Positions 8,728-19,489 of a stretch of DNA of 64,000 nucleotides are shown piece after piece. The stretch's first letter is position 1. Each line of letters opens with the position of its first letter. The DNA lies in assembly GCF_003931875.1 (NCBI RefSeq), contig NZ_CP034245.1, positions 2,046,001-2,110,000 of the forward strand, written 5' to 3'. The position numbers and the translations under genes are program-made. The notes beneath the pieces were generated by a model. That model worked only from the letters and a program-made list of their open reading frames with translations. It ran no database searches and was not told where the DNA came from. The stretch is from Microbacterium sp. 10M-3C3 (GTDB taxonomy: Bacteria; Actinomycetota; Actinomycetes; Actinomycetales; Microbacteriaceae).

Positions 8728-8799
8728 CTGGGGTACCTGGACTCGAACCAAGAACAACTGAACCAGAATCAGCCGTGTTGCCAATTACACCATACCCCA
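8728..8799 (-). tRNA. tRNA-Gln (anticodon CTG)
   Basis: The minus strand folds as a full cloverleaf: acceptor TGGGGTA/TACCCCA with discriminator G, D stem GTGT/ACAC, anticodon loop TTCTGGT giving CTG, and T arm with TTCGAGT. CCA is not encoded. It lies about 100 bp downstream of gltX on the same strand. In Actinobacteria this tRNA is normally first charged with glutamate by GluRS and then amidated by GatCAB. Confidence 0.95.
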
Positions 8800-8901
8800 C
8801 CGGTCACGACCGCAGCCGTGCCGACGATCCAGTCTAGACGACGCGCGCTCCCCCGGCCAAAACGGCCGCGTCCTCCGCGCGCGTCGCGGGACCGACACAC
8901 G

Positions 8902-10416
8902 TCAGCCGAGGTGGGCGACGAGCGCTCCGAGCCGGCGGATCGTCTCGGCCTTGCCGAGCAGCTCCATCGACTCGAACAGCGGCGGCGACACGCGCCGGCC
9001 GGTCAGGGCGACCCGCGGCGGCCCGTACGCGACGCGCGGCTTGAGCCCCAGCTCGTCGACGAGGGCGCGCGCGAGCGCCTCCTGCACGGATGCGGCGGTG
9101 AACTCCGCCTCCGGAACGTCTTCGAGCGCCCCCACCGAGGCCACGAGCACCTCGCCGGCGTTCGCCGGGAGGCCCTTGAGCGCATCCTCCTCGTACGCGA
9201 CGTCAGTCGTGAAGAGGAAGCCGAGCATGCCCGGCACCTGTCCCAGCAGCTGCACGCGCTCCTGCACGAGCGGCGCGGCGGCGACGATCGTCGCGGTCTG
9301 CTCCGGCGTGGGGATCGGCTGGACCAGGCCCGCGTCGGCCAGGTACGGCACGATGCGCTCCGCGAAGTCGGCGGACTCGAGCATCCGGATGTGGTCGCCG
9401 TTGATCGACTCGGCCTTGGTCTGGTCGAAACGGGCCGGGTTCGGGTTCACGTCGGCGATGTCGAACGCGGCGACGAGCTCGTCGAGCGAGAAGACGTCGC
9501 GATCGGGCGCCAGCGACCAGCCGAGGAGGGCGAGGTAGTTGAGCAGACCCTCATGGATGAAGCCCTTCTCGCGCTGGAGGAACAGGTCGGCCTTCGGGTC
9601 ACGCTTGGACAGCTTCTTGTTGCCGGTCTCCCCGAGCACCAGCGGCATGTGGCCGAAGCGCGGCACGAAGTCGGTGACCCCCGCGTCGATGAGGGCGCGG
9701 TACAGCGCGAGCTGACGCGCCGTCGACGGCATGAGGTCTTCGCCGCGGATGACGTGCGTGATGCCCATGAGCGCGTCGTCGACGGGGTTCACGAACGTGT
9801 AGAGCGGCACTCCCCCGGCGCGCACGATGACGAAGTCGGGGAAGGTGCCGGCGGGGAAGGTGACCTCGCCCCGGATGAGGTCGACGTACGTCAGATCCTC
9901 GTCCGGCACACGCAGACGCCAGGCCGGCTCGCGGCCCTCGGCGCGGAAGGCGGCCTTCTGCTCGGCTGTGAGGTCGCGGTCGTGGTTGTCGTAGCCGAGC
10001 TGCTTCGCACGGCCGTTGGCCTCGTTGCGCGCGTCGATCTCCTCGGCCGTCGAGTAGCTCTCGTACACGGCACCGGATGCGACGAGCTTCTGCAGCACGT
10101 CCGCGTAGATGTCGTGACGCTGCGACTGGCGGTAGGGCGCGTGCGGGCCTCCGACCTCGACGCCCTCGTCCCAGTCGATCCGCAGCCACCGCAGCGCGTC
10201 GAGGAGCTGCCGGTAGCTCTCCTCGCTGTCGCGCGCGGCATCGGTGTCTTCGATCCGGAAGACGAGCGTGCCGCCGTTGTGGCGCGCGTACGCCCAGTTG
10301 AACAGCGCCGTGCGGACGAGGCCGACGTGCGGGAGTCCGGTGGGCGACGGGCAGAAGCGCACGCGGATGTCGGCGCCGGAAGCGGTCGTGGTGCGGGGAT
10401 CGGGGGTGGCGGGCAC
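8902..10416 (-). CDS. gltX: Glutamyl-tRNA synthetase
   Basis: A 504-residue class I synthetase that charges tRNA-Glu. In organisms lacking GlnRS it also misacylates tRNA-Gln. The HIGH-type motif is present as PTGLPHVGL near residue 27, and the KMSKS-type motif as [10 protein letters not shown] in the middle. The C-terminal helical anticodon-binding region is complete. The start is a GTG at 10416, 9 bp after the upstream MFS gene, so the two may be co-transcribed. The length is normal for the family. Confidence 0.95.
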   Translation of the reverse strand: MPATPDPRTTTASGADIRVRFCPSPTGLPHVGLVRTALFNWAYARHNGGTLVFRIEDTDAARDSEESYRQLLDALRWLRIDWDEGVEVGGPHAPYRQSQRHDIYADVLQKLVASGAVYESYSTAEEIDARNEANGRAKQLGYDNHDRDLTAEQKAAFRAEGREPAWRLRVPDEDLTYVDLIRGEVTFPAGTFPDFVIVRAGGVPLYTFVNPVDDALMGITHVIRGEDLMPSTARQLALYRALIDAGVTDFVPRFGHMPLVLGETGNKKLSKRDPKADLFLQREKGFIHEGLLNYLALLGWSLAPDRDVFSLDELVAAFDIADVNPNPARFDQTKAESINGDHIRMLESADFAERIVPYLADAGLVQPIPTPEQTATIVAAAPLVQERVQLLGQVPGMLGFLFTTDVAYEEDALKGLPANAGEVLVASVGALEDVPEAEFTAASVQEALARALVDELGLKPRVAYGPPRVALTGRRVSPPLFESMELLGKAETIRRLGALVAHLG

Positions 10417-10425
10417 CCGTCGAGT

Positions 10426-11688
10426 TTAGTCAGCCGCGGCGGCGCGCTCCGGCGCGGAGGCGCGCGTCACGGCGAGCGGCACGAGCGCGACCGCGGCCAC
10501 GACGAGCACCATCGCGACGAGGGCGAGGCCGCCGTAGCCGATCCAGCCGAGCACCAGACCGGCGAGGATCGCCCCGACCGCCCCCACGAAGCTCATCGTG
10601 AAGTCGCTGAGGCCCTGGCGGCGGGTGCGGCGGGCCTCGGCGGACGACTCCGTGAGGAGCGCCGAGCCGGCCACCGTCGTCGCGCTCCACCCGAGTCCCA
10701 GGAGGATGAGCGCGATCGTGACGGCGGGCATGCTCCCGCTGAGGGTCGCGGCCACGACGAGCGCGGCCGCCAGGAGCGCCTGACCGAGCACGATCGTCGC
10801 GACGCGGCCCCACCGGTCGCTGAGGATGCCGAAGACCGGCGACAGCGCGTACATCCCCGCCACGTGGAGGCTGATCGTGAACCCGACGATCTGCAGCGAC
10901 GCCCCGTGGTGCAGGAGGTGCACGGGCGTCATCGCCATGACCGCGACCATCACCGCGTGGGCGGCCGCGACGGCGAAGATGGCGTACCGCGCCGCGCGCG
11001 GCCGGTCGGCACGCCGGACGACCCCGGATGCGGCGGCCGCCCGCGCGGCGGTGACGCGCTGTGCGACGAGGAGCGGGTCCGGGCGCAGGCCGGCGAGGTA
11101 CACGGTGATCGCGAGCAGCTGCCCGACGACCGTGAACACGTACGGACCGGTGAGCTCAGGCATTCCGAGCGCCCGCCCCACGGCCTCGCCCGGGCCGACG
11201 AGGTTCGGACCGAGCACGACGCCGATCGTCGTCGCCCACACCACGAGCGACAGCGCCCGCCCGCGTGTCGCGTCGGTCGCGAGATCGGTCGCGGCGAACC
11301 GGGACTGGAGGTTGGCCGCCTGGCCGCCCCCGACGAGCGCGAAGGCGACGAGGAGGAGCGGGAAGGCGCGCAGACTCGTCGCGGCGATGACCAGCAGCAC
11401 GCCGACCAGCGCGATGACCGTGCCCGAGGTCAGGCCGAGCCGGCGCCCGCGCCGACGCGCGAGAGCTGCCAGCGGGATCGCCAGCAGCGCGGTCCCGAAC
11501 GTCACCGCGGCGGTCGCGAGTCCCGCGAGCGCCTCATCGCCGGAGACCTCCGCCGCCAGCAGCACGCCGATCGACAGCGTCGCGCCGAAGGCGATGCCGC
11601 CGAGCACCTGCGCGAGCGCGAGCGTGGCGACCGTGCGCCGCTGGATGCCCGCGACGTCACGGTCGGGGAGCGCTGTGTCGTCAGGCAT
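10426..11688 (-). CDS. MFS transporter
   Basis: A 420-residue major-facilitator carrier with about 12 hydrophobic segments, a basic loop after helix 2 to 3 (ARRRGRRLG) and [11 protein letters not shown] in the second half, which is the MFS motif A position. The substrate is unknown. The start ATG overlaps the end of the FAH-family gene by 8 bp (ATGCCTGA), so translation is probably coupled. gltX follows 9 bp later. The link to the FAH enzyme could mean uptake of an organic acid, but this is only inference. Confidence 0.85.
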   Translation of the reverse strand: MPDDTALPDRDVAGIQRRTVATLALAQVLGGIAFGATLSIGVLLAAEVSGDEALAGLATAAVTFGTALLAIPLAALARRRGRRLGLTSGTVIALVGVLLVIAATSLRAFPLLLVAFALVGGGQAANLQSRFAATDLATDATRGRALSLVVWATTIGVVLGPNLVGPGEAVGRALGMPELTGPYVFTVVGQLLAITVYLAGLRPDPLLVAQRVTAARAAAASGVVRRADRPRAARYAIFAVAAAHAVMVAVMAMTPVHLLHHGASLQIVGFTISLHVAGMYALSPVFGILSDRWGRVATIVLGQALLAAALVVAATLSGSMPAVTIALILLGLGWSATTVAGSALLTESSAEARRTRRQGLSDFTMSFVGAVGAILAGLVLGWIGYGGLALVAMVLVVAAVALVPLAVTRASAPERAAAAD

Positions 11689-12442
11689 CGCGCGCCGTGT
11701 TGCGCAGCACGCCGATGCCCGACACCTCCACCTCGAGCGTGTCGCCGGCGTCGAACGGGCCGACGCCGGCGGGGGTGCCGGTGAGGATCACATCGCCGGG
11801 CAGCAGCGTGAACGCCGCGGACGCGTAGGCGATGATCGCTGGGATCGAGTGGATCATGTCGGTGATCGGCCCCTGCTGCTTCACCTCGCCGTTAAGGCGC
11901 GTGGTGACGACCGCGGCGGGGTCGAGCTCGGTCTCGATGACCGGGCCGAGCGGGCAGAACGTGTCGAAGCCCTTCGCGCGCGCCCACTGGCCGTCGCTGG
12001 CCTGCAGGTCGCGTGCGGTGACGTCGTTCGCCGCGGTGTAGCCGAACACGTACTCGAGCGCGCGCTCTGCGGGCACGTTCTTGGCGATGCGGCCGATGAC
12101 GACGGCGAGCTCGCCCTCGAAGTGCGTGTTGTGCGACTGCGGCGGCCGCACGATGACGTCGCCCGGGCCGATCACGGCCGTGTTGGGCTTGAGGAAGAGC
12201 AACGGCTCGGCGGGCGCCTCGCCGCCCATCTCCGCGGCGTGGTCGGCGTAGTTCTTGCCGACGCACACGACCTTCGAGCGCGGGATCACGGGGGCGAGCA
12301 GCGCGATGTCGCCGAGCGGCACCCGCTCCCCCGTCGTGTCGAATCCGGCGAACATCGGGTCGCCCGCGAGCACGACGAGCTCGCCGTCATCGACGATGCC
12401 GTAGCGGATGGCGTCCTGGTGGCTGAAGCGCGCGATCTTCAC
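11681..12442 (-). CDS. Fumarylacetoacetate hydrolase-family protein
   Basis: A 253-residue single-domain FAH-family enzyme. Family members act on acylpyruvates or 2-hydroxyhepta-2,4-diene-1,7-dioate-type substrates, or decarboxylate oxaloacetate. Metal ligands are visible: the glutamates in [11 protein letters not shown] and the aspartate in [13 protein letters not shown]. The [14 protein letters not shown] and LLFLKPNT motifs are typical. The start is a GTG at 12442. It lies between ilvE and the MFS gene in one direction. The substrate cannot be set from sequence. Confidence 0.9.
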   Translation of the reverse strand: MKIARFSHQDAIRYGIVDDGELVVLAGDPMFAGFDTTGERVPLGDIALLAPVIPRSKVVCVGKNYADHAAEMGGEAPAEPLLFLKPNTAVIGPGDVIVRPPQSHNTHFEGELAVVIGRIAKNVPAERALEYVFGYTAANDVTARDLQASDGQWARAKGFDTFCPLGPVIETELDPAAVVTTRLNGEVKQQGPITDMIHSIPAIIAYASAAFTLLPGDVILTGTPAGVGPFDAGDTLEVEVSGIGVLRNTARDA

Positions 12443-12491
12443 CCGCTCAGCCTACCCAGGGCGCCCTCCGCACCGGCGCCCCCCGAGGCGC

Positions 12492-13598
12492 TCAGTCGTC
12501 TAGGCGCAGCATCCAGCCGTGGCGGTCTTCGATGCGACCGTACTGGATGTCGGTGAGCTCCTGGCGCAGCTCGAGCGCGAGCGTGCCGGTGGGCTGCGCG
12601 TCGAGGAAGTCGTGCCCCTTCAGCGTGCCGATGGGCGTGACGACTGCGGCGGTGCCGCACGCGAACACCTCGGTGATGTCGCCGGATGCGACGCCCTCGC
12701 GCCACTCGTCGATCGAGACCGCGCGGCCCTCGACCTTGTGGCCGCGGTCGCGCGCGAGCTGCAGGATCGAGTCGCGCGTGATGCCCTCGAGGATGCTGTC
12801 GGACTCGGGCGTGACGAGCGTGCCGTCCTTGAAGACGAACACGACGTTCATGCCGCCGAGCTCCTCGACGTTGCGCTTCTCGTCGAGGAAGACGACCTGG
12901 TCGCACTCGTGCTCGTACGCCTCCGACTGCGGCAGCAGGCTCGCGGCGTAGTTGCCGCCGGTCTTGGCGGCGCCCGTGCCGCCCTTGCCGGCGCGGGCGT
13001 ACTCCTCGCTCAGCCAGATCGACACCGGCTGCACGCCGCCCTTGAAGTACGCGCCGGCCGGGCTCGCGATCAGGTAGTACGCGACCTTGTGCGCGGGGCG
13101 CACCCCTAGGAACGCCTCCTTCGCGAACATGAAGGGCCGGAGATACAGCGACTGGTCCTCGCCCGAGGGCACCCAGTCGCCGTCCACGGCGATGAGCTCG
13201 CGCAGCGACTGGATGAAGTAGGGCGCCGGCAGCTCCGGCAGCGCGAGCCGGCGGGCGCTGCGCTGCATCCGGCGCGCGTTCTGGTCGGGACGGAACGTGT
13301 GGATGGAGCCGTCGGCGTGGCGGTACGCCTTGATGCCCTCGAAGATCTCCTGCCCGTAGTGCAGCACCGCGGCGGCCGGGTCGAGCGAGATGGGGCCGTA
13401 CGGCGACACGCGGGGCCGGTGCCAGCCGCCGCGGACCGACCAGCAGATGTCGACCATGTGGTCGGTGAAGCTCGTGCCGAAGCCCGGGTTGGCGAGGATC
13501 TCGGCGCGCTGGGCCGGGCTCTTCGCGGCGAGGTTGCGGGTGACGGCGAACTCGAGGGGCTCGAATCCGGTGTCGGGGTTGCTGTCGATGAGGGTCAT
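12492..13598 (-). CDS. ilvE: Branched-chain amino-acid aminotransferase
   Basis: A 368-residue class IV PLP aminotransferase that makes the last step to valine, leucine and isoleucine, using glutamate as amino donor. The PLP lysine lies in [15 protein letters not shown] (about residue 205). EECFACGT-like [13 protein letters not shown] and [15 protein letters not shown] are the family signatures. The length matches the actinobacterial form. It is 44 bp downstream of leuB on the same strand, so the two probably form a unit. Confidence 0.95.
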   Translation of the reverse strand: MTLIDSNPDTGFEPLEFAVTRNLAAKSPAQRAEILANPGFGTSFTDHMVDICWSVRGGWHRPRVSPYGPISLDPAAAVLHYGQEIFEGIKAYRHADGSIHTFRPDQNARRMQRSARRLALPELPAPYFIQSLRELIAVDGDWVPSGEDQSLYLRPFMFAKEAFLGVRPAHKVAYYLIASPAGAYFKGGVQPVSIWLSEEYARAGKGGTGAAKTGGNYAASLLPQSEAYEHECDQVVFLDEKRNVEELGGMNVVFVFKDGTLVTPESDSILEGITRDSILQLARDRGHKVEGRAVSIDEWREGVASGDITEVFACGTAAVVTPIGTLKGHDFLDAQPTGTLALELRQELTDIQYGRIEDRHGWMLRLDD

Positions 13599-13642
13599 GT
13601 TCGTCCTGCGTTCTGGGCTGCGGCGGGATCGGTGCGCTCAGA

Positions 13643-14695
13643 CTACGCCCGGAGCCGGGCGGCGATGGCGTCGCCGATCTGCGACGTGGTGCGGGCGGCC
13701 TCGCCCCGCTCGGCGATGTCCTGTTCGACCGCACGGGTGATGCGCTCGGCGTCCGCCGGCATCCCGAGGTGATCGAGGAGGAGCGAGACGGACAGGATCG
13801 CGGCGGTGGGATCGGCCTTCTGCTGTCCTGCGATGTCGGGCGCCGATCCGTGCACGGGCTCGAACATCGAGGGGAACGCGCCGTCGGGGTTGATGTTGCC
13901 CGATGCGGCGAGGCCGATGCCACCGGTGACGGCGCCGGCCAGGTCTGTCAGGATGTCGCCGAAGAGGTTGTCGGTGACGATCACGTCGAAGCGGCCCGGG
14001 TTCGTGACCAGGAAGATCGTCGCCGCGTCGACGTGCAGATAGTCTACGGCCACCTCCGGATGCTCCGACGCCACCTCGTCGACGATGCGCTTCCACATGC
14101 CGCCCGCGTGCACGAGCACGTTCGTCTTGTGCACGAGCGTCAGCTTCTTGCGGCGCCGCTCGGCGAGGTCGAACGCGTAGCGGACGACGCGCTCGACGCC
14201 GAAGGCCGTGTTCACCGACGTCTCGTTCGCGACCTCGTGCGACGTGCCGGTGCGGATCGAGCCGCCGTTGCCGACGTAGGGGCCCTCGGTGCCCTCGCGC
14301 ACCACGACGAAGTCGATCTCGCCGGGGTCCGCGAGGGGCCCGGACGCGCCGGGGTACAGCTTCGAGGGGCGGAGGTTCACGTAGTGGTCGAGCGCGAAGC
14401 GGAGCTTCAGCAGCAGGCCCCGCTCGATGTTCGCGTCCTTCAGGCGCGGGTCGCCGGGGGTGCCGCCCACGGCGCCGAGGAGGATCGCGTCGTGCCGCGC
14501 GATCGCGGCGAGATCGTCGTCGGTGAGGGTGTCGCCGGTCGCCAGGTAGCGGGCCGCGCCGAGGGAGAACTCGGTGCGCTCGAACGTCGTGTCGCCGTCG
14601 GCGGTCGCGGCGTCGAGCACCTTCAGGGCTTCGGCGACGACCTCGGGTCCGATGCCGTCGCCGGGGATGACGGCGAGCGTGACGACGCGCGACAT
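13643..14695 (-). CDS. leuB: 3-isopropylmalate dehydrogenase
   Basis: A 350-residue NAD-dependent decarboxylating dehydrogenase of leucine synthesis. Seen: the PGDGIGPEV start, [16 protein letters not shown] (substrate arginines), [15 protein letters not shown], the catalytic lysine and tyrosine region near TLVHKTNVL, and the metal-binding [13 protein letters not shown]. The 350-residue form is the actinobacterial type. The start at 14695 has GGAG at normal spacing. The frame is open further upstream but has no better start. Confidence 0.95.
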   Translation of the reverse strand: MSRVVTLAVIPGDGIGPEVVAEALKVLDAATADGDTTFERTEFSLGAARYLATGDTLTDDDLAAIARHDAILLGAVGGTPGDPRLKDANIERGLLLKLRFALDHYVNLRPSKLYPGASGPLADPGEIDFVVVREGTEGPYVGNGGSIRTGTSHEVANETSVNTAFGVERVVRYAFDLAERRRKKLTLVHKTNVLVHAGGMWKRIVDEVASEHPEVAVDYLHVDAATIFLVTNPGRFDVIVTDNLFGDILTDLAGAVTGGIGLAASGNINPDGAFPSMFEPVHGSAPDIAGQQKADPTAAILSVSLLLDHLGMPADAERITRAVEQDIAERGEAARTTSQIGDAIAARLRA

Positions 14696-14720
14696 GGCAC
14701 TCCTTCGCGGGATGGGCGCG

Positions 14721-16256
14721 TCACTTCGTCGACGCGCCGCGTGACCCTCCCAGGCTAGTGGCCGCGATGACGGCGGCCAGCACGATGAGGGCGGCGCCGA
14801 TGAGCGCGGTGACGACGACGCCGGAGTCGAACGCGTGCGCCGCCGCGTCCCGCAGAGCCGCGCCGACCGCGGCCGGCAGCGCATCGGAGACCGCCACGGC
14901 GCCGGCGAGCGTCTCGCGCGCGGCCTCGGCCGCCGCATCCGGCACGCCCGCGGGGAGCACGAGGTTCGCGCGGTACAGCGCCGTGAGGATGCCGCCGAGG
15001 ATCGCGGTGCCCAGGACCGCGCCGAGCTCGTACGCGGTCTCGGACACGGCGCTGGCGGCGCCGGCCTTCGCCGCGGGGGCGCTGGAGAGGATGAGTTCGT
15101 TCGACACGGTCTCAGCCGCGCCGATGCCGACGCCCAGCGCCACGAACGCCGCGATCAGCAGCGGCAGCTCGGCGGTGGCGAACGCGACGAGCACGTAGGC
15201 GCCGATCGAGAAGACGAGGGCGACCGGCACGATCACGCGCGCCGGGAAGCGCCGCGCGAACCACACGACGACCAGGCCTGACACGATCATCGCCACGAGC
15301 CCCGGCACGAGCACGAGCCCGGCCTGCAGGGGCGTGAGCCCCACGACCAGCTGCAGGTGCTGCGCGACGAAGTACAGGAACCCGACGAGTCCGATGACGC
15401 TGAGGAGATTCACGGCGATCGCGCCGGAGAACGTGCCGCGGCGGAACAGCGACATGTCGAGCATGGGCGCATCCAGATGCAGCTGGCGCCGCACGAAGAG
15501 CGCCCCGAAGACGGCGCCGACGACGAAGAGCACGAGCGATGCGCCGGCCGGGCCGTTCACCGCGAGCTCCTTGATGCCATAGACGATCGGCACCATCGTC
15601 GCGAGCGAGAGCAGGATGCTCGTGAGGTCCACGCGCCCCGGCGCGGGGTCGCGGCTCTCGGGCACGAGGAGGGGCGCGAGGATGAGGAGCGGCACGAGCA
15701 CCGGCACGGCGAGGAGGAACACCGAGCCCCACGCGAAGTGCTCGAGGAGCAGCCCGCCGACGATCGGGCCGAGGGCGGAGCCGGCGGAGAAGCCCGCCGC
15801 CCAGATCGCGATCGCGATTCGGCGCTGGTCGCGGTCGCGGAAGATCGCGCGCAGCGACGACAGGGTGGAGGGCATGAGCATCGCCCCGAACACGCCCATG
15901 AGCGCCCGTGCGGCGATGAGGAGACCCGCGGTGGGTGCGAAGGCGGCGAGGGCCGAGACGACGCCGAAGCCCGTCGCGCCGATCAGCAGCATCCGGCGAC
16001 GCCCGAAGCGGTCGCCGAGGGTGCCCATCGTCACGAGGAGGCTCGCGAGGACGAGCGGGTAGGCGTCGATGATCCACAGCTGCTCGATGCTCGACGGTTC
16101 GAGGGCGAGCGCGATCTCCGGCAGCGCGAAGCTCAGCACGGTGTTGTCGACGGACACCAGGAGCACGGGCAGCATCAGGACGGCGAGCGCCGTCCACCCG
16201 CGCCAGTCCGCGCGCACGGTGGGCAGGGTCGCCGTCGGGGCCATCGTGTTCAACAT
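14721..16256 (-). CDS. Drug-type MFS transporter (DHA2 family)
   Basis: A 511-residue carrier with about 14 hydrophobic segments. Motif C-like sequence is near residue 40 ([16 protein letters not shown], the DHA2 D-x-T-V-x-x-x-A-L-P pattern), and [13 protein letters not shown] is motif A. These place it with EmrB/QacA-type multidrug exporters. It is divergent from a TetR gene with a palindrome between them, the usual layout of a self-controlled efflux pump. The ATG at 16256 is chosen; an ATG four codons on is possible. leuB follows 25 bp downstream, so read-through could occur. Confidence 0.9.
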   Translation of the reverse strand: MLNTMAPTATLPTVRADWRGWTALAVLMLPVLLVSVDNTVLSFALPEIALALEPSSIEQLWIIDAYPLVLASLLVTMGTLGDRFGRRRMLLIGATGFGVVSALAAFAPTAGLLIAARALMGVFGAMLMPSTLSSLRAIFRDRDQRRIAIAIWAAGFSAGSALGPIVGGLLLEHFAWGSVFLLAVPVLVPLLILAPLLVPESRDPAPGRVDLTSILLSLATMVPIVYGIKELAVNGPAGASLVLFVVGAVFGALFVRRQLHLDAPMLDMSLFRRGTFSGAIAVNLLSVIGLVGFLYFVAQHLQLVVGLTPLQAGLVLVPGLVAMIVSGLVVVWFARRFPARVIVPVALVFSIGAYVLVAFATAELPLLIAAFVALGVGIGAAETVSNELILSSAPAAKAGAASAVSETAYELGAVLGTAILGGILTALYRANLVLPAGVPDAAAEAARETLAGAVAVSDALPAAVGAALRDAAAHAFDSGVVVTALIGAALIVLAAVIAATSLGGSRGASTK

Positions 16257-16274
16257 CTCTCGCCGTGCCTTCTT

Positions 16275-16300
16275 TACTAAACCGTCCAGCCGGTATAGTA
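16275..16300. promoter_or_regulatory. TetR operator palindrome
   Basis: TACTAAACCG (16275 to 16284) and CGGTATAGTA (16291 to 16300) form an inverted repeat with 9 of 10 expected pairs and a 6-bp centre. It lies between the divergent MFS pump and TetR genes, only 18 bp from the pump start. It should bind the TetR product and repress the pump and itself. Confidence 0.75.
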
Positions 16301-16325
16301 ACACGGGCGGACAGTCCCCCGCCAG

Positions 16326-16331
16326 TACGAT
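16326..16331 (+). promoter_or_regulatory. -10 box TACGAT, leaderless start of tetR-type gene
   Basis: TACGAT ends seven bases before the ATG at 16339. There is no Shine-Dalgarno sequence. The operator lies about 25 bp upstream of this box. Confidence 0.45.
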
Positions 16332-16338
16332 CGAGCCC

Positions 16339-16887
16339 ATGAGCCGACCCCCGCGCGCCCGAGAGAGCGTGCTCGACGCGTTCGCTCGCATCCTCATCGA
16401 CGACGGCGAACGCGCGGCGACGATGGAGGCGACGGCCCGCGCCGCGGGCGTGTCGAAGGGCGGCCTGCTCTACCACTTCGCCTCGAAGGACGCCCTCGTC
16501 GCAGGCCTCATCGAGCGCATGGAGACACTCGCCGTCGACGATGTCGCGCACCTCGCGGACGCGCCCGAGGGCCGCGTCGCCGCCTTCATGCGCACGTCGA
16601 TGAACACCGGCTCGCCGCTCGACAACGCGATCGTCGCCGTCTCGCGTCTCGCGCAGAACGGCAGCGCTCCCGCCGTCGCGGCGCTGCGGCGCCTCCGCGA
16701 GCTGTGGGAGGACGCGGTCCGGCCCGACACGCGCGACGAGACCGCGCTGCAGCTCGTGATGCTCGTGAGCGACGGGCTCTACTTCAACAGCGCGCTGACG
16801 ATCGGCTCCGTCCCGGGGCCGGAGCCCACGCCCGAGCGCCTGGACGCGCTCATCGCGCGGGTGCGCGAGGTGAGCCAGCCGGAGTGA
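16339..16887 (+). CDS. TetR-family repressor of the divergent MFS pump
   Basis: A 182-residue regulator. The N-terminal helix-turn-helix (about residues 20 to 55) contains TMEATARAAGVSKGGLLYHF, with the TetR recognition helix G-V-S-K-G-x-L-Y-H-F. The C-terminal domain should bind a ligand exported by the pump. The ATG at 16339 is favoured because the DNA-binding domain begins at once and a -10 box sits seven bases before it. The gene converges on serA with 19 bp between stops. Confidence 0.9.
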   Translation: MSRPPRARESVLDAFARILIDDGERAATMEATARAAGVSKGGLLYHFASKDALVAGLIERMETLAVDDVAHLADAPEGRVAAFMRTSMNTGSPLDNAIVAVSRLAQNGSAPAVAALRRLRELWEDAVRPDTRDETALQLVMLVSDGLYFNSALTIGSVPGPEPTPERLDALIARVREVSQPE

Positions 16888-16906
16888 CGGCGGGTGCTGC
16901 GCCCGG

Positions 16907-18508
16907 TCAGTCCTCGGTGATCTCGATCTGACGGAACAGGTCGGCGCCCACGGCGTCGCGCATCTCCGCGAGCAGCGCGTCCGGCACGCGCGAGTCCACG
17001 GTGAGCACCGACAGTGCGCGGCCGGCGTCATCCGGCGCCACCTGGAGTCCCGCGATGTTGATGTCGGCGTCGCCGAGCTTCTGGCCGTAGATCGCCACGA
17101 TGCCCGGGCGGTCGGCGTAGCGCATGACGACGTGGTGCTGCTCGAGCGGCACCTCGATGTCGTAGCCGTCGATCTCGACGACCTTCGGCACCATGCGGGT
17201 GCCGGCGAGCGTGCCGGCGACGGTGAGCACCGACCCGTCGGCGAGCGTGCCGCGCAGGATCGTGATGTTGCGGTAGAGGGGGCTCTCCGCCTCGACGATG
17301 AGGCGCGTCTCGACGCCGCGCTGCTCGGCGAACAGCGGCGCGTTGACGTACGAGACCGTCTCGCTCACGATGCGGCTGAAGATGCCCTTGAGCGCGGCGA
17401 GCTTGTAGACGCTCACGTCGTACGCGGCCAGCTCGCCGCGCACCTCGATGTCGAGGCTCGTCAGGGCGCTCGGGGCCAGGCCGCTGAAGAACTGCCCGAG
17501 CTTCTCGACGAGACCGATGCCGGGGCGCACGAACGGGTCGATGACGCCGCCGGCCACGTTGACCGCATCCGGCACCAGGTCGCCCTCGAGGGCAAGCTTG
17601 ACGGACCGGGCGACGGACACGCCGGCCTTCTCCTGCGCCTCCTCGGTGCTCGCGCCCAGGTGCGGGGTCACGACGACGTTCGGCAGGTCGAGGAGGCGCC
17701 GAGCCGGGCCGCCCTCTGCGGGCGGCTCGGTGCTGAAGACATCGAGTCCGGCACCGGCGATCTCGCCGGTGGTGAGCGCCTTGTACAGCGCGTCCTCGTC
17801 GATGAGACCGCCGCGGGCGACGTTCACGACGAACGCCGTGCGCTTCATCCGGCGGAGCTGGTCGATGCCGATCATGCCCGTGGTCTCGGGCGTCTTCGGC
17901 ATGTGGATCGTGAGGAAGTCGACCTGCGCGAGGAGGTCGTCGAGCGACAGGAGCGTCACGCCCAGCTGTTGCGCGCGCGTGGCCGTGACGTACGGGTCGT
18001 AGGCGACGACGCGCATGTCGAAGGCCTGCAGGCGCGCGGCGATGAGGGCGCCGATGCGGCCGAGGCCGACGATGCCCACCGTCTTCTCGAACAGCTCGGT
18101 GCCGGTGAAGGCGCTGCGCTTCCACTGCCCCGCCGCGAGCGACGCGTGCGCGGCCGGGATGTGCCGCGCGAGGCTCAGGATGTGGCCGATCGTGAGCTCG
18201 GCCGCCGACACGATGTTCGAGGTCGGCGCGTTGACGACCATGACGCCCGCAGCGGTCGCTGCCTTGATGTCGACATTGTCGAGTCCGACGCCCGCACGGG
18301 CGACGACCTTCAGCGACGGGGCCGCCGCGAGGGCTTCGGCGTCGATCTTCGTCGCCGAGCGCACGAGTACGGCGTGCGCGTCGGCGAGGGCGGCCAGCAG
18401 CGCCGGACGGTCGGTGCCGTCGACGGAACGGACGTCGAAGTCGGGGCCGAGGGCCTCGATCGTCGCGGGGGAGAGTTCTTCGGCGATGAGGACGACGGGC
18501 TTCGTCAC
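16907..18508 (-). CDS. serA: D-3-phosphoglycerate dehydrogenase
   Basis: A 533-residue enzyme for the first step of serine synthesis, oxidising 3-phosphoglycerate with NAD. Visible: the Rossmann motif VGIVGLGRIGALIAARL, VNVARGGLIDEDALY, and the catalytic histidine in VVTPHLGAST. The ASB intervening domain of the long (type 1) form follows, then a C-terminal ACT domain (ADRPGIVAIYGQKLGDADIN), which gives serine feedback in other Actinobacteria. The start is a GTG at 18508; the first residues fit the family. Confidence 0.95.
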   Translation of the reverse strand: MTKPVVLIAEELSPATIEALGPDFDVRSVDGTDRPALLAALADAHAVLVRSATKIDAEALAAAPSLKVVARAGVGLDNVDIKAATAAGVMVVNAPTSNIVSAAELTIGHILSLARHIPAAHASLAAGQWKRSAFTGTELFEKTVGIVGLGRIGALIAARLQAFDMRVVAYDPYVTATRAQQLGVTLLSLDDLLAQVDFLTIHMPKTPETTGMIGIDQLRRMKRTAFVVNVARGGLIDEDALYKALTTGEIAGAGLDVFSTEPPAEGGPARRLLDLPNVVVTPHLGASTEEAQEKAGVSVARSVKLALEGDLVPDAVNVAGGVIDPFVRPGIGLVEKLGQFFSGLAPSALTSLDIEVRGELAAYDVSVYKLAALKGIFSRIVSETVSYVNAPLFAEQRGVETRLIVEAESPLYRNITILRGTLADGSVLTVAGTLAGTRMVPKVVEIDGYDIEVPLEQHHVVMRYADRPGIVAIYGQKLGDADINIAGLQVAPDDAGRALSVLTVDSRVPDALLAEMRDAVGADLFRQIEITED

Positions 18509-18626
18509 GGATGGATCCTTCGGGCGGGCGCACGGGTGGTCGGATGCCCCGCCACACACCGAGGGGGCGGGCCTCGGCCAGCCTAGCGCGGCCCGCGAGG
18601 GCGTCCTGACCGTGTGACGCCGGGGG

Positions 18627-18980
18627 TCAGCCGCCGTACAGCGCGTACGACGTCAGCGCGTACGACAGGATGTTCACCCAGAACACGGCCGACAGGGCGA
18701 GCCCGGTCAGCAGGATCAGCGCGAACGCGCCGGTGGGCCGGCGCCACCCGAGCGCGAAGGCGATGCCGAACGCGACGAGCGGGAACAGGATCGGCAGCGC
18801 GTGCACGAACCAGCCGAGGGCGCTGAGGCCGAGCGGTCCGGAGGCCTGGCGCACGAGCAGGTCGACGGCGCTCCACACGACGAAGGCGTAGAACAGCCCG
18901 AAGCCGCCGGCGACGGCGACGGTCACCCACACGGGGCGCGCCGGCTGCCGGGCGGCGCGGGCGGATGCGGCGGCGGTCAT
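18627..18980 (-). CDS. Small integral membrane protein
   Basis: A 117-residue protein with three or four hydrophobic segments (WVTVAVAGGFGLFYAFVVWSA, ALPILFPLVAFGIAFALGW and others). There is no recognised domain. Its ATG overlaps the stop of the upstream gene as ATGA, so the pair is translationally coupled. I cannot assign a function; such pairs are usual next to serA in related genomes as far as I recall, which is a memory-based remark. Confidence 0.75.
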   Translation of the reverse strand: MTAAASARAARQPARPVWVTVAVAGGFGLFYAFVVWSAVDLLVRQASGPLGLSALGWFVHALPILFPLVAFGIAFALGWRRPTGAFALILLTGLALSAVFWVNILSYALTSYALYGG

Positions 18981-19489
18981 GCGAACGACCCCGTTCCGAG
19001 GAACGGCCACGGCACGAGCAGCACGACTCCGACGACGAGCCACGCGAACCGCACCCACGTGCGGGAGCGGCGGGTCAGGGCGTAGACCGTGCCGAACCAC
19101 ACCAGCGGGGCCGCCGCGGCGGCCAGGGTCAGCGTGACGAGGATCGGTGCGGCGACCGGCAGGGCGTCGGCGACCGCCTGCAGCCGGACGCTCACGATGA
19201 GCCAGCCGACGGAGAACAGGATGAAGGCCGCCGCGATCATGCCGATGCCGACGAGCGCAGCGTTGCCGAGCGGCTCGGGCGCCGGCGACGGCGGCGCGAC
19301 GCGCTCGCTCCCCTTGCCCACGGCCGTGAAGCCGGTCGGCAGCGGCCTTGCCGGGGCTGCGGCGTCGCGCTGCGCGGGGCGGCGGGGCGCCGCATCCGGT
19401 CGCGGTGCGTTCTCGGCCTTGCCCGGATCGAGCGTCGGGTCGTCGTCGCCGTCCCACGACAGCGCGTCGTCGTCCCGGGGAGTGCTCAC
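18977..19489 (-). CDS. Membrane protein with disordered N-terminus
   Basis: A 170-residue protein: an acidic, then Ala/Pro/Arg-rich N-terminus (about 1 to 70), and three hydrophobic segments (LVGIGMIAAAFILFSVGWLIV, a second at about 110 to 135, a third near the C-terminus). The start is a GTG at 19489. It overlaps the next small membrane protein by 4 bp. Function unknown. Confidence 0.75.
   Translation of the reverse strand: MSTPRDDDALSWDGDDDPTLDPGKAENAPRPDAAPRRPAQRDAAAPARPLPTGFTAVGKGSERVAPPSPAPEPLGNAALVGIGMIAAAFILFSVGWLIVSVRLQAVADALPVAAPILVTLTLAAAAAPLVWFGTVYALTRRSRTWVRFAWLVVGVVLLVPWPFLGTGSFA

Noticed and set aside
8725..11784. Very long open frame (about 1000 codons) on the plus strand opposite gltX and the MFS gene
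   Set aside because: Its product is an Arg/Glu/Asp/His-rich shadow without any domain, and the opposite strand holds clear gltX and MFS genes. High GC keeps stop codons rare.
18627..19457. A 276-residue protein joining the two small membrane proteins
   Set aside because: Its N-terminal part is an Arg-rich shadow; the two genes overlap properly as ATGA with their own hydrophobic segments.
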